Positions 1 through 9,079 of a stretch of DNA of 64,000 nt are shown here, one piece after another; position 1 is the stretch's first letter, and every line of letters starts with the position of its first letter. Source of the stretch: Xanthostigma xanthostigma (taxonomy: Eukaryota; Arthropoda; Insecta; Raphidioptera; Raphidiidae); contig OY754464.1 of assembly GCA_963575645.1 (NCBI GenBank), forward strand, positions 6,138,001 to 6,202,000, given 5' to 3'. The position numbers were made by a program, and so were the translations under genes. Below the pieces are notes generated by a model, which saw nothing but the letters and a program-made list of their open reading frames with translations, searched no databases and was not told the DNA's origin.

Positions 1-450
1 GATATATACTTTTTTAAACTAATACCTAATTTTTTTTAATTAATTAAATAAAATTGAAATAAATTTAAATGTAAGCCTTAGAAGAAAGCAATGTAGAAAA
101 TAAAAAAAAAATAAAAATAATTTCGCCCAACGTGGGGCTCGACCCACGACCCTGATATTGACAGTCGCATGCTCTACCGATTGAGCAATCCGACGTTGTG
201 TAGTCACAACGCTAATATGAGTATATTTAGTTAGTGCATTTAACCTGAATAGAAGCTTATTTTTGAGATACATTTTGGAACATTTTTCATTAATGCTCTG
301 CTCCTAATGGTCGTAGCGTGATATTATACAGCCTATAGCATTCCTCGATAAATGGGCTATCCAACAAAAAAAAAATGTTTCAATTTGAACCAGTAGTTTC
401 TGAGATTAGCACGTTCAAACAAACTCTTGAGCTTTATATATTAGTATAGA
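1..450 (-). mobile_element. Helitron-A, 3' end cut by window edge
   Basis: This non-autonomous Helitron is read on the minus strand. Its 5' terminus (TCTATACTAATATATAAAGC in element sense) lies at 450 and is followed by T on the plus strand, as expected for insertion between A and T. The interior holds the family's shared blocks: a GTTCAAAC run, a GGATAGCCCATTTAT block, a tRNA-Lys-like module and an AGCCTTAG block. The 3' hairpin and CTAG end lie outside the window. It has no coding capacity, so it would depend on Rep/helicase protein from elsewhere. Confidence 0.85.
124..194 (-). pseudogene. tRNA-Lys-derived module inside Helitron-A
   Basis: The segment aligns along its whole length with insect tRNA-Lys. 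The D-arm core GCTCAATCGGTAGAGC and the acceptor end GTTGGGCG are present. The anticodon arm is changed (CTGTCAAT replaces CTCTTAAT), and the T-loop has lost one base, so it cannot be a working lysine tRNA. Its place at the same point in sister Helitron copies shows it moves with the element. Confidence 0.75.
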
Positions 451-726
451 TGTCGTTCCACTATCCGCTATTGAGACCAGTGTGTTAACTGTGATACACT
501 GTTGGATTATACTGGTACCACTGTTGCCACATGCTTCAAATAAAAAATCTCTGTTCGGCTGGGTTGCTCAACGCATTGTCAGAAAAGGTGAACAGTGACC
601 TTAGGGCTTAGATTGTAACACCAGTAATTATAATTTTTATAAACATAAGACTAATCGAAGGTTGTTGCTTATTGTTCAGTAGCATATATAGGTATATAAT
701 TATTGTAATAAAAAAAGAATCTGTAA
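451..726. other. Anonymous AT-rich spacer
   Basis: I see no gene, tandem repeat or recognisable element terminus here. It sits between the Helitron-A 5' end and the start of the 'taactaaat' repeat family. Confidence 0.4.
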
Positions 727-1115
727 GCCGGCGTGGGACACCTGAAAGATGTGACACATAAATTTAAGCTTGCCAAATGCAACTTTAAGTTACAAAGCCC
801 TATGGACACTCCCTAAAGCCCTACGAACACTTCCTAAAGTCCTATGAACATTTCCTAAAGCCCTATGGACACTGCGACCTTAAGCTACTAGCAGCGTCAC
901 TTAAGTGACTATTTTAGTAACTAATAAAGCTGTTAGATATCGCCATCAAGAAAAACAATGTTATAATTCAACGCATACACACAGCAAGCTTTACGCGCTG
1001 TCGTCTAACGAAATTCTAGTAACTAAATTAAAAGTAACACTTGCCATCACGATACCACAGCGTCTAACGTCACGGCATTTGCACGTTTTTACTATCACCC
1101 AAACGCGCCATTAGA
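727..1115 (+). repeat. Dispersed repeat family C, copy 1
   Basis: The block opens with GCCGGCGTGGGACACCTG. It later contains stretches resembling CTAACGAAATTCTAGTAACT and CAACGCATACACA. Related sequence in the same order recurs near 24,330-24,640 and 35,948-36,240, which supports one interspersed family. No terminal repeats or coding region were found, so the class is unknown. This copy also holds a small 21-bp tandem array. Confidence 0.55.
794..877 (+). repeat. 21-bp tandem repeat, four units
   Basis: Four consecutive 21-base units of the form AAAGYCCTAYGRACAYTYCCT run head to tail with a few substitutions each. The array is absent from the other two family C copies, so it arose within this copy. 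Confidence 0.85.
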
Positions 1116-1256
1116 TGTTTCACGTAAAAAAAATTAATGATAATATTGTCTATTCTAAAAAAACGTTTTTGGAGTTAAATGTTGACAAAAATTTCTAGAA
1201 AAAGGTGGTCCAAAATGAGATTCTGTATACAAAAAAGATTGTTAAAATATACCTAA

Positions 1257-1322
1257 TTTAAATCTTAGATTAATGTCTGAATAGAAATCTTCAAATAAAT
1301 AAAATTATCTACCAATTTTTTT
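1257..1322 (-). repeat. Fragment of the AAATTATCGACCAATTT foldback family
   Basis: The stretch resembles one arm of the palindromic element at 22,265-22,509 (blocks like AATAAATAAAATTATC and ACCAATTTTT). It is an isolated arm without its partner. Confidence 0.4.
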
Positions 1323-1690
1323 ATACCTAATTTAGTCAAAATAACGGTTATTTTCTGAGTAGGGTCATTACTCATTTGAGATTTTTAAGTAATTTTTGAC
1401 TCAGATTTTTACGATATATTTTTGCAGTTCAACAGAAAAAAAATAAAAATTTATTCCTATATATGAATTGCCGCTATAATAAATAGCAAAATTTAGATTT
1501 GGAGATATGATTATCAGTTTGGCAACACTGACTTTATTCTGAAGTACAGCATAGCTTTAGCTTCTTCAGTTGACCTATGCATTCAGGTGTACCAACCTCT
1601 AGTAACGAGATTCTTTTAAAGACTCACAAGTTCCACTTCACTACACCTGTTTATCGTCTTTTTTATTCATTCGTAAGTTATATCCACTAC

Positions 1691-1865
1691 TTTTTAGGGC
1701 TCCGTAGCGAAATGGCAAAAAACGGAAATCTTATATATTTTCGTATGAACGTCCGTCCGTATGTCACAGCCTTATAACTCCGCCATCTTTTCATCGATTC
1801 GGATGAAATTTTACACGCAGGTGTCTTATGTAAACCGATCGTAGTTCGTAAGCATAATGTAAAAA
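1691..1865 (+). repeat. GGGCTCCGTA-type lepidopteran repeat fragment
   Basis: The start TTTTTAGGGCTCCGTAGC, followed by AAAAAACGG and repeated CGTCCGTCCGT, matches a repeat head I know to be frequent in lepidopteran genomes. The matching tail type (CGGCTCGCACTTGACCG) is seen separately near 12,240-12,285. No coding capacity is visible and the class is uncertain. Confidence 0.5.
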
Positions 1866-1920
1866 TATGAATATTTCCGCTAGAATATTAAAGCAGTTCT
1901 GGTTTTCAGGTTATAACTAA

Positions 1921-2536
1921 TCTATACTAATATATAAAGCTGAAGAGTTTGTTTGTTTGTTTGTTTGAATGCGCTAATCTCAGAAACTACTGGTTCAAAT
2001 TGAAAATATTTTTTTTTTGTTGGATAGCCCATTTATAGAGGAAGGCTATAGGCTATATAAAATCACGCTACGATCATTAGGAGCGGAGCATTAATGAAAA
2101 ATGTTGCAAAATGTATCTCAAAAATAAGCTTCTATTCAGGTGAAATGCACTAACTAAATATACTCATATTAGCGTTGTGAGTACACAACGTCGGATGGCT
2201 CAATCGGTAGAGCATGCAACTGTCAATATCGGGGTCGTGGGTTCGAGCCCCACGTTGGGCGAAAATATTTTTATTTTTTTTTTATTTTCTACATTGCTTT
2301 CTTCTAAGGCTTACATTAAAATTTATTTTAATTTTAGTTAATTAAAAAAAAAAATATTCGTATAAAAAAGTATAAATACTGCTTTTTATCGACAAAAGCT
2401 TTTGAACGGTAACTCCGATCATCATGAAATTTGAACACAACATTCATCTCGGTAAACTAAGATGAATATGCGTACTCATGTTCCTCCCTTCCCCATTCGT
2501 TCCTTTACACCCGGGTGAACCGGACGGGACCGCTAG
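1921..2536 (+). mobile_element. Helitron-A, full-length non-autonomous copy
   Basis: The copy begins TCTATACTAATATATAAAGC directly after an A. It ends in CTAG directly before a T, which is the expected AT target arrangement. A CCGG-type hairpin (CCCGGGTGAACCGG) sits about ten bases before the CTAG, as in canonical Helitron 3' ends. At 616 bp without an ORF it is non-autonomous. The middle carries a tRNA-Lys-like module. It is the cleanest copy for defining the family in this window. Confidence 0.92.
2190..2261 (+). pseudogene. tRNA-Lys-like module with near-intact Pol III boxes
   Basis: The module follows tRNA-Lys from the acceptor stem to the GTTGGGCG end. The A-box region TGGCTCAATCGG has one change from consensus and the B box GGTTCGAGCC is intact. 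A T-run follows within about ten bases and could stop RNA polymerase III. The anticodon arm is altered, so it is not a functional lysine tRNA. I infer capture of a tRNA-Lys gene or SINE head by a Helitron, followed by spread with it. Confidence 0.75.
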
Positions 2537-3240
2537 TCAAGCATAAAAATAGAAATTCGTTTTCAACTATATTTTTGGAAAAATGAAGTTCACAGAAAAT
2601 GTTTTCGGATGAATAAATGTAATTCAACAGCTGAACGCAATAATTAATAACGTTTTTTTTATATAAAAATATCCAACAAATATCACAATATTTTCAATTT
2701 AAAACGAGAACGACAGATGTTTTAAAGTGTGTGTTTTTTTTTTTAATTCGTGTTTTACTAATTTTTTTTGCATATCGGATGTTTAAAAAAAACGGATTAC
2801 AAGAAGTTAGTTGATTAAAATTAATTATGAATCAAAGTTACAATGTATTTTATTACTTATCGTTCCATAAAATTATTTTATCAATCACCAAGTCGAATAA
2901 AAACACTTCGCCTCTCCTGCTACAAAAAGAAAATAAAAAAATGTATTAATTCACAAATCTTAATTTAACATATAAGCGATTTACCACTCGCTCACGCACT
3001 CATCAAGTTTATGATAAGTTAACAATTATTCTTGGAATAATTGATAACTCACCCGCCGCGATAGTAAAAGACGGACTCGTTTCCAAGTAAAATATGAAAT
3101 TTTATTGTTTGTCCAAAGACGTACTTAATTTCTATATTTACGATTTTGTTTTAAAAAAATCTTTTTTGAACTTTCATAGCAACTACTTAGCACAATTTTA
3201 AATTGAAATAAAACAAGTACCTACCTATAGTCTATACACT
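2537..3240. other. Anonymous AT-rich sequence
   Basis: No ORF of interest, terminal repeat or tandem array is visible. The stretch is rich in T- and A-runs. It lies between Helitron-A and the THAP-carrying element. Confidence 0.4.
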
Positions 3241-3819
3241 CTATACGCTAGGAAAGTATCTTTGACATGCGATCTTTGCACCATCTCGTGTTTGATTTTT
3301 TAAAATCTGGTTTACCTACTCCAAACTTACAAACCCATGGAAACCAGCGTTATCTTAATTATAAAAAAATATTTACGCACAATGTCAGTAAAAAAAGTAG
3401 GTACATAAATGATACACATTTTTTATTTCAAAATTTTTTAAATCTTATTTTTGTTAACAAAATAACAATTACGATATTTTTTATGTATTTAATAATGATT
3501 ACAAACGTAAAATAAAATTTAATTGCGCTTGACGACGTACTACTGCAGTCCATTTTTTTCCTCTCTAATTCATAAGAAAATTCAGGAAAACGGTGGAATT
3601 GTAATTTTGGATGTTTGGTTAGTGTATCTTTACTATCAACAACACAGCACTTCCGATTTGATACATTTTTACCCATTTTATTCAACAATTAATCCTTATT
3701 AACATGCACGTATAACATATTATGACACTAAGGTTTTCGCTGAACCAGAATTTAAAAAAAAAACACGAGAGGGCGCAAATGTCGCTAGTCAAAAGATACT
3801 TTACTAGCGTAGCGTATAG
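3241..3819 (-). mobile_element. P-superfamily-like element with about 60-bp TIRs
   Basis: Both ends carry related inverted repeats. Read inward from each side, these contain CTATACGCTA, AAAGTATCTTTTGAC-like and CTCGTGTTT blocks. The interior encodes the start of a THAP-type zinc finger on the minus strand, the DNA-binding domain used by P-element transposases. At about 580 bp it is a deletion derivative. I could not fix a target-site duplication, because the right end carries an extra CGCTA. Confidence 0.6.
3428..3688 (-). pseudogene. THAP-domain transposase N-terminus, truncated
   Basis: The reading frame shows a THAP-like pattern in its first 50 residues: an RKCCVV start, then HPKLQFHRFP followed by a charged helix ending ELERKK. 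Family knowledge: THAP fingers have C-x2-4-C, then the HRFP-type motif, a conserved tryptophan and a C-x2-H. Here the second cysteine appears replaced by serine (VVDS), and the tryptophan and C-x2-H half are missing. It is therefore a broken remnant and not a working binding domain. The inner start at 3676 gives the shorter, more typical N-terminus. Confidence 0.6.
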
Positions 3820-4762
3820 ATAAAGTAACTGAATAAATGTCTTATTAAACCCGACGCGTAAGTCGTAAGAAGTAATTCCAACACTCGAAAGTATAATGTA
3901 TTGTTCCCACAGATTTTGTTAAAAATAATATAATTTTCAACTGTTGATTGGCGTTTTAAATCAACAATGAAATCAACGAAATGTACAACTTGAGCATGAC
4001 ATTGGCATATTTTCAATTGACAATGACCTCATTGTTGGGTGTATTGTGCAATTCCATCGAATGAAAACAACAATCAATCGAAATCGACTATTCCAGTTGT
4101 TGACATTGAACGAGAAAACATTATACTATAATATTCCATTTATTCTTTGTTTTGTTTTTAAGACCACAAACAGTTTTCATTGGACGCCGTGTATACCAAA
4201 ACATCATTTTACATTTTCCAAAAGGAAACTTGACAGAAAATTAAATGATATTTATGCGTGTATAAAACGCAAGTGAAAATATTTTCGTAAAATTAGGTCG
4301 CAGTTTCAAATACACATAAATCTTACAAATTCTTGTGGGTATAAATGTTTGTAGTTTTTATTTCAAGGTTTCAGAAATTGGTTTCAGTTTGTGACGTGAA
4401 CATACTATCAATTTAGTAATATAAAAAATATAACGTACATGTTACATATTATACAGGGTCATTCTAAAAACTTTTAGGCTCGGGAAAAATCGAATGATTT
4501 TAATAACGGTACCTATCATAATATAAGCCATTATTTCGAATTGACAACCGTGGATAATCGCACTAGTTATTGTGGCGTGAAGAATTGGTTTGCATTTGCT
4601 TTCGTAAATCGTCAATTTGTAATGTTTATACAAGCGTCTCCATACACTAATCTTGCTTCTAGTGTGATGGTCTGAAAAGCTGTGCGCCTGCGTAGTAGAG
4701 TGTCAGGACTGTCATTTGTGTTAAACTGCCAATGTGTTTCTAGTACAAAGCGAGTATGACAT
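3820..4762. other. Anonymous AT-rich sequence
   Basis: The region contains only short, AT-driven open frames. An ACAGGGTCATTCTAAAA stretch near 4453 resembles a terminus type common in arthropod transposons, but no partner end was found. Confidence 0.35.
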
Positions 4763-4835
4763 TCTCAGTAATGGTGTAATAGGTAGCGTGCCTGGCTCAC
4801 ACCCAAGAGGCCCGGGTTCGATTCCCGGTACCGGA
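4763..4835 (+). pseudogene. tRNA-Glu-like SINE head
   Basis: From CCTGGCT through GAGGCCCGGGTTCGATTCCC the sequence follows insect tRNA-Glu closely, with an intact B box (GGTTCGATTCC). The anticodon position reads CAC instead of TTC. The 5' acceptor strand does not pair with the 3' strand TACCGGA. A T-rich tract follows at once. This fits the head of a tRNA-derived SINE or a tRNA pseudogene better than a functional tRNA. Confidence 0.65.
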
Positions 4836-4930
4836 ATGAGTTTTGTTTTTACTTTTTATTTTTTTTTTTCACTTTGAGACTACAACTTAAAACTCACATT
4901 TTCATGAAGATTGAAAACCACCGCTTTTTT

Positions 4931-5152
4931 TGATAAAGGGGTATGCGAATTGTCTCGCAGTGAAACGGGAAGGGGCAAATGTGGAGTTTTTAAAAAAACA
5001 ATTCCGGGGTGAACGATAAACGGGTATGCGAATTGTAATTCCGAAGTGAACGATAAAGGGGTATGCGAATTGCCTCGCTGTGAAACGGGAAGGGGCAAAT
5101 GTGGAGTTTTTAAAAAAACAATTCCGAGGTGAACGATAACGGGGTATGCGAA
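4931..5152 (-). repeat. 120-bp tandem repeat, about two units
   Basis: Blocks such as GATAAAGGGGTATGCGAATT, TGAAACGGGAAGGGGCAAAT and GTGGAGTTTTTAAAAAAACA recur exactly 120 bases apart. The same array lies in opposite orientation at 52,776-53,000. In element sense the unit is open in one frame because 120 is a multiple of three. That explains repetitive translated peptides and is not evidence for a gene. It abuts the coding-like fragment at 5150-5459. Confidence 0.85.
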
Positions 5153-5459
5153 TTTTTTCTCCCGTATAGCGTGGGTAGAAGGTGTTTTGCAACTTTGTTG
5201 GATTTCTGATAACTGACTTCCGATGTAGCGGTGATTTCTGGTTTGGAATCTACGATGGCGAATTCACACTCTTGTCGTATGGCCAATAATTTGTCTGATA
5301 TGACTGAAATAGTTTTGTGGTGGCTTGGATAGGCTTCTTCCCTTAAATCTTCACTGATATTGTTGTAAAAAATGCTGTCGCTGACAGGTCCAGATGTACT
5401 CTGTTTGATAATTTTCTTTTCGTCATTAACCTTTCCCAGAGTGTGTTGGTACAATGACT
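5150..5459 (-). CDS. Unidentified coding-like fragment, possible internal exon
   Basis: One frame is open on the minus strand for about 100 residues with mixed, non-AT-driven codons. The product is hydrophilic, with stretches like SGPVSDSIFYNN, KLLAIRQECEFAIVDS and SYQKSNKVAKHLLPTLYGRK. I do not recognise the family. On the minus strand the frame is preceded by TTTTTTCACTTAG, which looks like a 3' splice acceptor, and no good start codon is present. At its other end it runs straight into the 120-bp tandem repeat without a donor site. It could be a host exon, a retroposed gene piece or a transposon remnant. Confidence 0.35.
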
Positions 5460-5814
5460 AAGTGAAAAAATATTTTAACTCTTGAATGAATTTTGCTCTC
5501 GGCTTCGATTGTCAGTCTTGACTGCATACAGTGCAGACTTAGACAAAAGACGTAAGTAATCGTACTCAATACTGTGCAATTCACTAATATCATTAATGTT
5601 CATTAATCTGTGTGTTAAAAGTGAATATTATTTTTTAAATGCCCCTGTAGACATTTATGTTCAAACATACGAGCAGGCATAATTTGTTTTGAAACGTACA
5701 ATCCTCCTACGAAGTATATCGAATGACTTTTCAGTTTTGAAATGCCGGATGATTATTTTTAGTATTCACATTCGTTAAATTTTGAAACATGTGGAAACTT
5801 TATACACTTATTAC
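5460..5814. other. Anonymous AT-rich sequence
   Basis: No recognisable element or gene is visible between the coding-like fragment and the GCTGG-rich repeat. Confidence 0.35.
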
Positions 5815-5990
5815 ATAAAGGTAGCTGCACACGAGGCTGGTTTTGCCGCTGAAATCGCTGCTGGGACTTGTGCTGGCTACGATAATGAAAATGGCGTAAC
5901 TTCGGACTTCATTGTGTTTTTACAAGCTGGTTTTGAAAATTATTGGGACTTGAGATTAGCTGCTAGTAAGATACATGTGTTCGACTTTAT
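5815..5990 (+). repeat. GCTGG-rich repeat family K, copy 1
   Basis: The block starts AAAGGTAGCTGCACACGAGG and then repeats variants of GCTGGTTTTG and GCTGGGACTTG at short, irregular spacing. Related starts occur near 9,021, 32,836, 33,300 (reverse), 59,067 and 63,955. The repeated near-10-mers resemble subterminal binding-site arrays of a DNA transposon, with the common CTGCACACGAGG region as the likely terminus. No coding region was identified. Confidence 0.5.
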
Positions 5991-6244
5991 TGTTTAATCG
6001 TGTCGTGTGTCCCGTAAATCCGGGCCCCTGACTTTTTAAAAGTCTTGCCGGCCTGGAGTTACGACACTGAATCTGTCAAAATCAATGATTCATTACACTA
6101 TAAAATGTTCAGAATGGACTTATGATCAATACCATGTCATACCGATTACGTGCCAAGGGAATATCTATACGTGTTAAAATTAATCAAAATCGAATAATCT
6201 ACAATAATCGTACAACATATTGTTTTATTTTGGTTTCTAGGAAC

Positions 6245-6751
6245 TTAAGGTAGTACGAACACCAAGGCAATTTTAAATAAAAGGCTTGATTTTTTTTTAT
6301 ATGAAGTCTAAACCAATTTTGAAAATTTTAGGGGGGGTTGCCCGATTATTTAAATAAATAAATGACTTCAAAATTAGGCATATTTAACATTGGCTTTATG
6401 GTAAAACGGTAGATGGATGATATTATGTTTTCATTGATTTCTCCAAAACTAGTCGGTGGAAATTAAAAAAAAAACTATTTAAATTAAAGTTAAAACCGTA
6501 ATAAATTATTGAATACAAAAAAAAACCGTTGTGCCCGACTAATTAAAAAGATTAAATGTCTTTTTAATTAGTCGGGCACAACGGGTTTTTTATTTTCAAT
6601 AATTTATTAAGGTTTTAACTTTAATTTAAATAGTTTTTTTTTTGTATTTCCAGTTTTGGAGAAATCAATAAAAACATATCATCCATCTACCGAAATATAA
6701 AAAAAATCAAGCTTTTTATTTAAAGTTGCCTTGGTGCTCGTACTACCTTAA
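6245..6751. mobile_element. Long foldback element flanked by TTAA
   Basis: The outer ends are inverted repeats of more than 50 bp beginning TTAAGGTAGTACGAACACC and its complement, each ending at TTAA. The interior is itself an inverted repeat centred near 6555 (GTGCCCGACTAATTAAAAAG against its complement), so nearly the whole 507 bp can fold into one hairpin. TTAA at both ends would suit a piggyBac-type target, but the termini lack the usual CCYT start. I leave the superfamily open. Confidence 0.75.
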
Positions 6752-7729
6752 CTCATTTGAATAAACAATTAATTAAATTCGATTTTAATTCAGGTTGTGA
6801 CTAAGTAGGTTATCTATAATATGTCCTGATTATTGATTAAATCAAATCTTATTGTGTTTTATTTTTATATAAAGATAATAATACTCAAGCGTTTACCAAA
6901 TTGTTTTGTCAAGGCGTTGGTCCCACGCATTGAACAAAATTATAAAAATAAAGTAACGACAGTAACCATGGATATTCGATTATTATACTGCAATTTGACT
7001 ACAACCAGAGAAGAGATACTGTATAGAAGTTTATTTCCAATGGAACAGAGCAACCGGAAATTTTAGTTTGTCTTGCTTCTGTTAGATGACAAAACGATCG
7101 AGGTTTAGTGTCGGTGTATAAAGGTGGGGGACGTATTTCCATCTCTCATCTTCAGAATTTTTGAGCGTTTATCTAAACACCGTAGAAAATAAATATAAGA
7201 AATTCATCGATTTCTATCGATTTGTTTAATAAAAAAAATATGAAAAGTACAATGATTAAGGTGTGAAGCTGAAATTATTGATTATCTCCACCTGGCGTTG
7301 CGGTTCCGAAGCTTGAGTGCGCCGCATCGCCATCTGACATTTAAATTAAGATATTTTATAGGGGAGGTCGTGCAAAAAATAATTTATCTGAAAATATTGA
7401 AAATGTCAACAAAAATTCGATATTTACCTAAGCAGTTTTGTCTTTTGGCCATAGATATGTTTAATTTTCCGTGCGAAAGTCAAAATAAAGTCGTGTTTTA
7501 CTATAGATCCGCGGTCACAATTGCAATCTGCCTATAAAATATAAAGTTTCAAATAGGACTTAGCAATTTAAAATCATTCAATTAACATCAGGCGACCCGG
7601 ATTAAGCACGACAATCCTGCATTTCAGCGTTTGATCACGTGCTGATAATTCTTCACATATTTGTCGATTTATCCCATGCCTAAATAACGTAACTAAACTG
7701 ATAATAGATTTAATAAAAAGCCATACACA
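6752..7729. other. Anonymous AT-rich sequence
   Basis: No supported gene or repeat was found. Short open frames here are AT-driven and lack recognisable domains. Confidence 0.35.
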
Positions 7730-7972
7730 TCCATACTAATATTATAAAGAGGTAAATTTTGTAAGTTTGGATGTAGGAGTTAATCTCCGAAACTACTCAT
7801 CCCATTTCAAAAATGTTTTCACCAATATTTAGAATGGACCTTCAGGATGGATATAGGCTATATATTATCGCGTTAAAATAAAATAACTTTTCGTGGAAAC
7901 CAATTTTGTAACTAAGTCGACTCAGAAACGATGGCGATCTACAAATTCGGGCGAACCGGATCGGGCCGCTAG
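7730..7972 (+). mobile_element. Small Helitron (Helitron-C), complete termini
   Basis: This 243-bp element starts TCCATACTAATATTATAAA after an A and ends CTAG before a T. A six-pair hairpin (ATTCGG against CCGGAT, with one G-T pair) stands about ten bases before the CTAG. These are the diagnostic Helitron end features. It shares only the short terminal logic with Helitron-A, so it is a separate family. Confidence 0.88.
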
Positions 7973-8133
7973 TTTATTATAAACACAATAGTATCAATTT
8001 ATTTTGACGTATTTAACACATAACGGGAAGTTTTAGGGTTGACCCATAGATCAACCGGTTTCCATTTTTTTTTAAGCCGGTTAAAACATGTCTTCCACGA
8101 ACAAGCGTTTGGAATCTAGTGACTTAACCGTAC

Positions 8134-8713
8134 ACAATATGTAAACACGTATGGTGCACATAGGGAAATTAACATTGGGAAAAAATGACTGGATCAGAGT
8201 GAGCCTTGAAATCTTGTTTTTCAATTTGACAGATAATATTCTTTTGCAAAATGAATTTGTATACTACCGAAGAAAATATTCAAATGATTACAACATAATC
8301 GGACTTTTTTATTAATGGGACATTAAATTCCCAAAAATACTTAAATATGGCGCGAGATCAAATATCTCTGCCTATTCGTGTTGAACCTAAAGACATTGGG
8401 TCACTGATTTACCAACGCGCATACGTCATACCAGTCAGACAATTTTTGAATGAAATGTTTCCAAACAGATGGAGTTGTTTTTTTGTTTTATTTTTGTACA
8501 AAAAAATTAAAATAATGATTTAGGTATAAGAGCTTTTTATTATTAAAAAAGCCAAGTAAAATAAAAATAAATCAAAATAAAATAGAAATCCTCAAGATTA
8601 CCACGATAATTCAATAGAAATAACAATTAATGCAGTCATGGCTAACTCTGATTCAAGTATTTTTTCCTAATGCTAATTTCCCTATGTGCACCTTACGCGT
8701 TTACATACTGTAT
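8134..8713. mobile_element. Tc1/mariner-like MITE with about 50-bp TIRs
   Basis: The ends are inverted copies containing GTAAACACGTATGGTGCACA at left and the complement of CGTAAGGTGCACATAGGGAA at right, continuing to a TTGGGAAAAAAT block. In related ends at 45,307 and 50,731 the terminus reads TACAGTATGTAAAC, that is a TA target followed by CAGT, as expected for Tc1/mariner. The interior has no transposase, so this is a 580-bp non-autonomous element. Confidence 0.75.
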
Positions 8714-9020
8714 GTACCTGCCTATTTTGTTGTAGACAGTCCATTACATAAGTAATGCATAGGTATCTAGTAGGTACATAGTATGGAGAAAGCTCTCCTA
8801 ATGGATGTCATGTGTCAACGGTGTCTGAAGTTTAGTGATGCAGAAAGCTCCGAAGCGACAGATTCAGGTTCTATTCTCTTATATCGTTACATCCCATTGT
8901 CGCTAACGCAAATCCAACAATATACAGATACATATAATTTAAAGATTTTTGCCTCTCCCTCATATAAGAGTTACGACACCGGGAAAGCGGGAAAGTTGTG
9001 ACTGCTTTAGTTTAATGTAA
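8714..9020. other. Short anonymous spacer
   Basis: The stretch holds one 72-codon open frame without a recognisable domain and no repeat structure that I can support. Confidence 0.3.
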
Positions 9021-9065
9021 AGCTCGATGCACACGAGACTGGTTTTGCCACAGCAATTACTGATG
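9021..9065 (+). repeat. Family K fragment
   Basis: The GATGCACACGAGACTGGTTT sequence matches the start of the GCTGG-rich family. It is cut after about 45 bases by the insertion of family D. Confidence 0.5.
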
Positions 9066-9079
9066 GGAAACTTTTTTTT

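Noticed and set aside
4452..4480. ACAGGGTCATTCTAAAA as a transposon end
   Set aside because: No matching inverted end or TSD was found, either here or for the similar stretch near 53,668.
6480..6640. Central hairpin as a microRNA precursor
   Set aside because: The hairpin is part of a larger foldback element with terminal repeats, and the arms are far longer and more perfect than a miRNA precursor.
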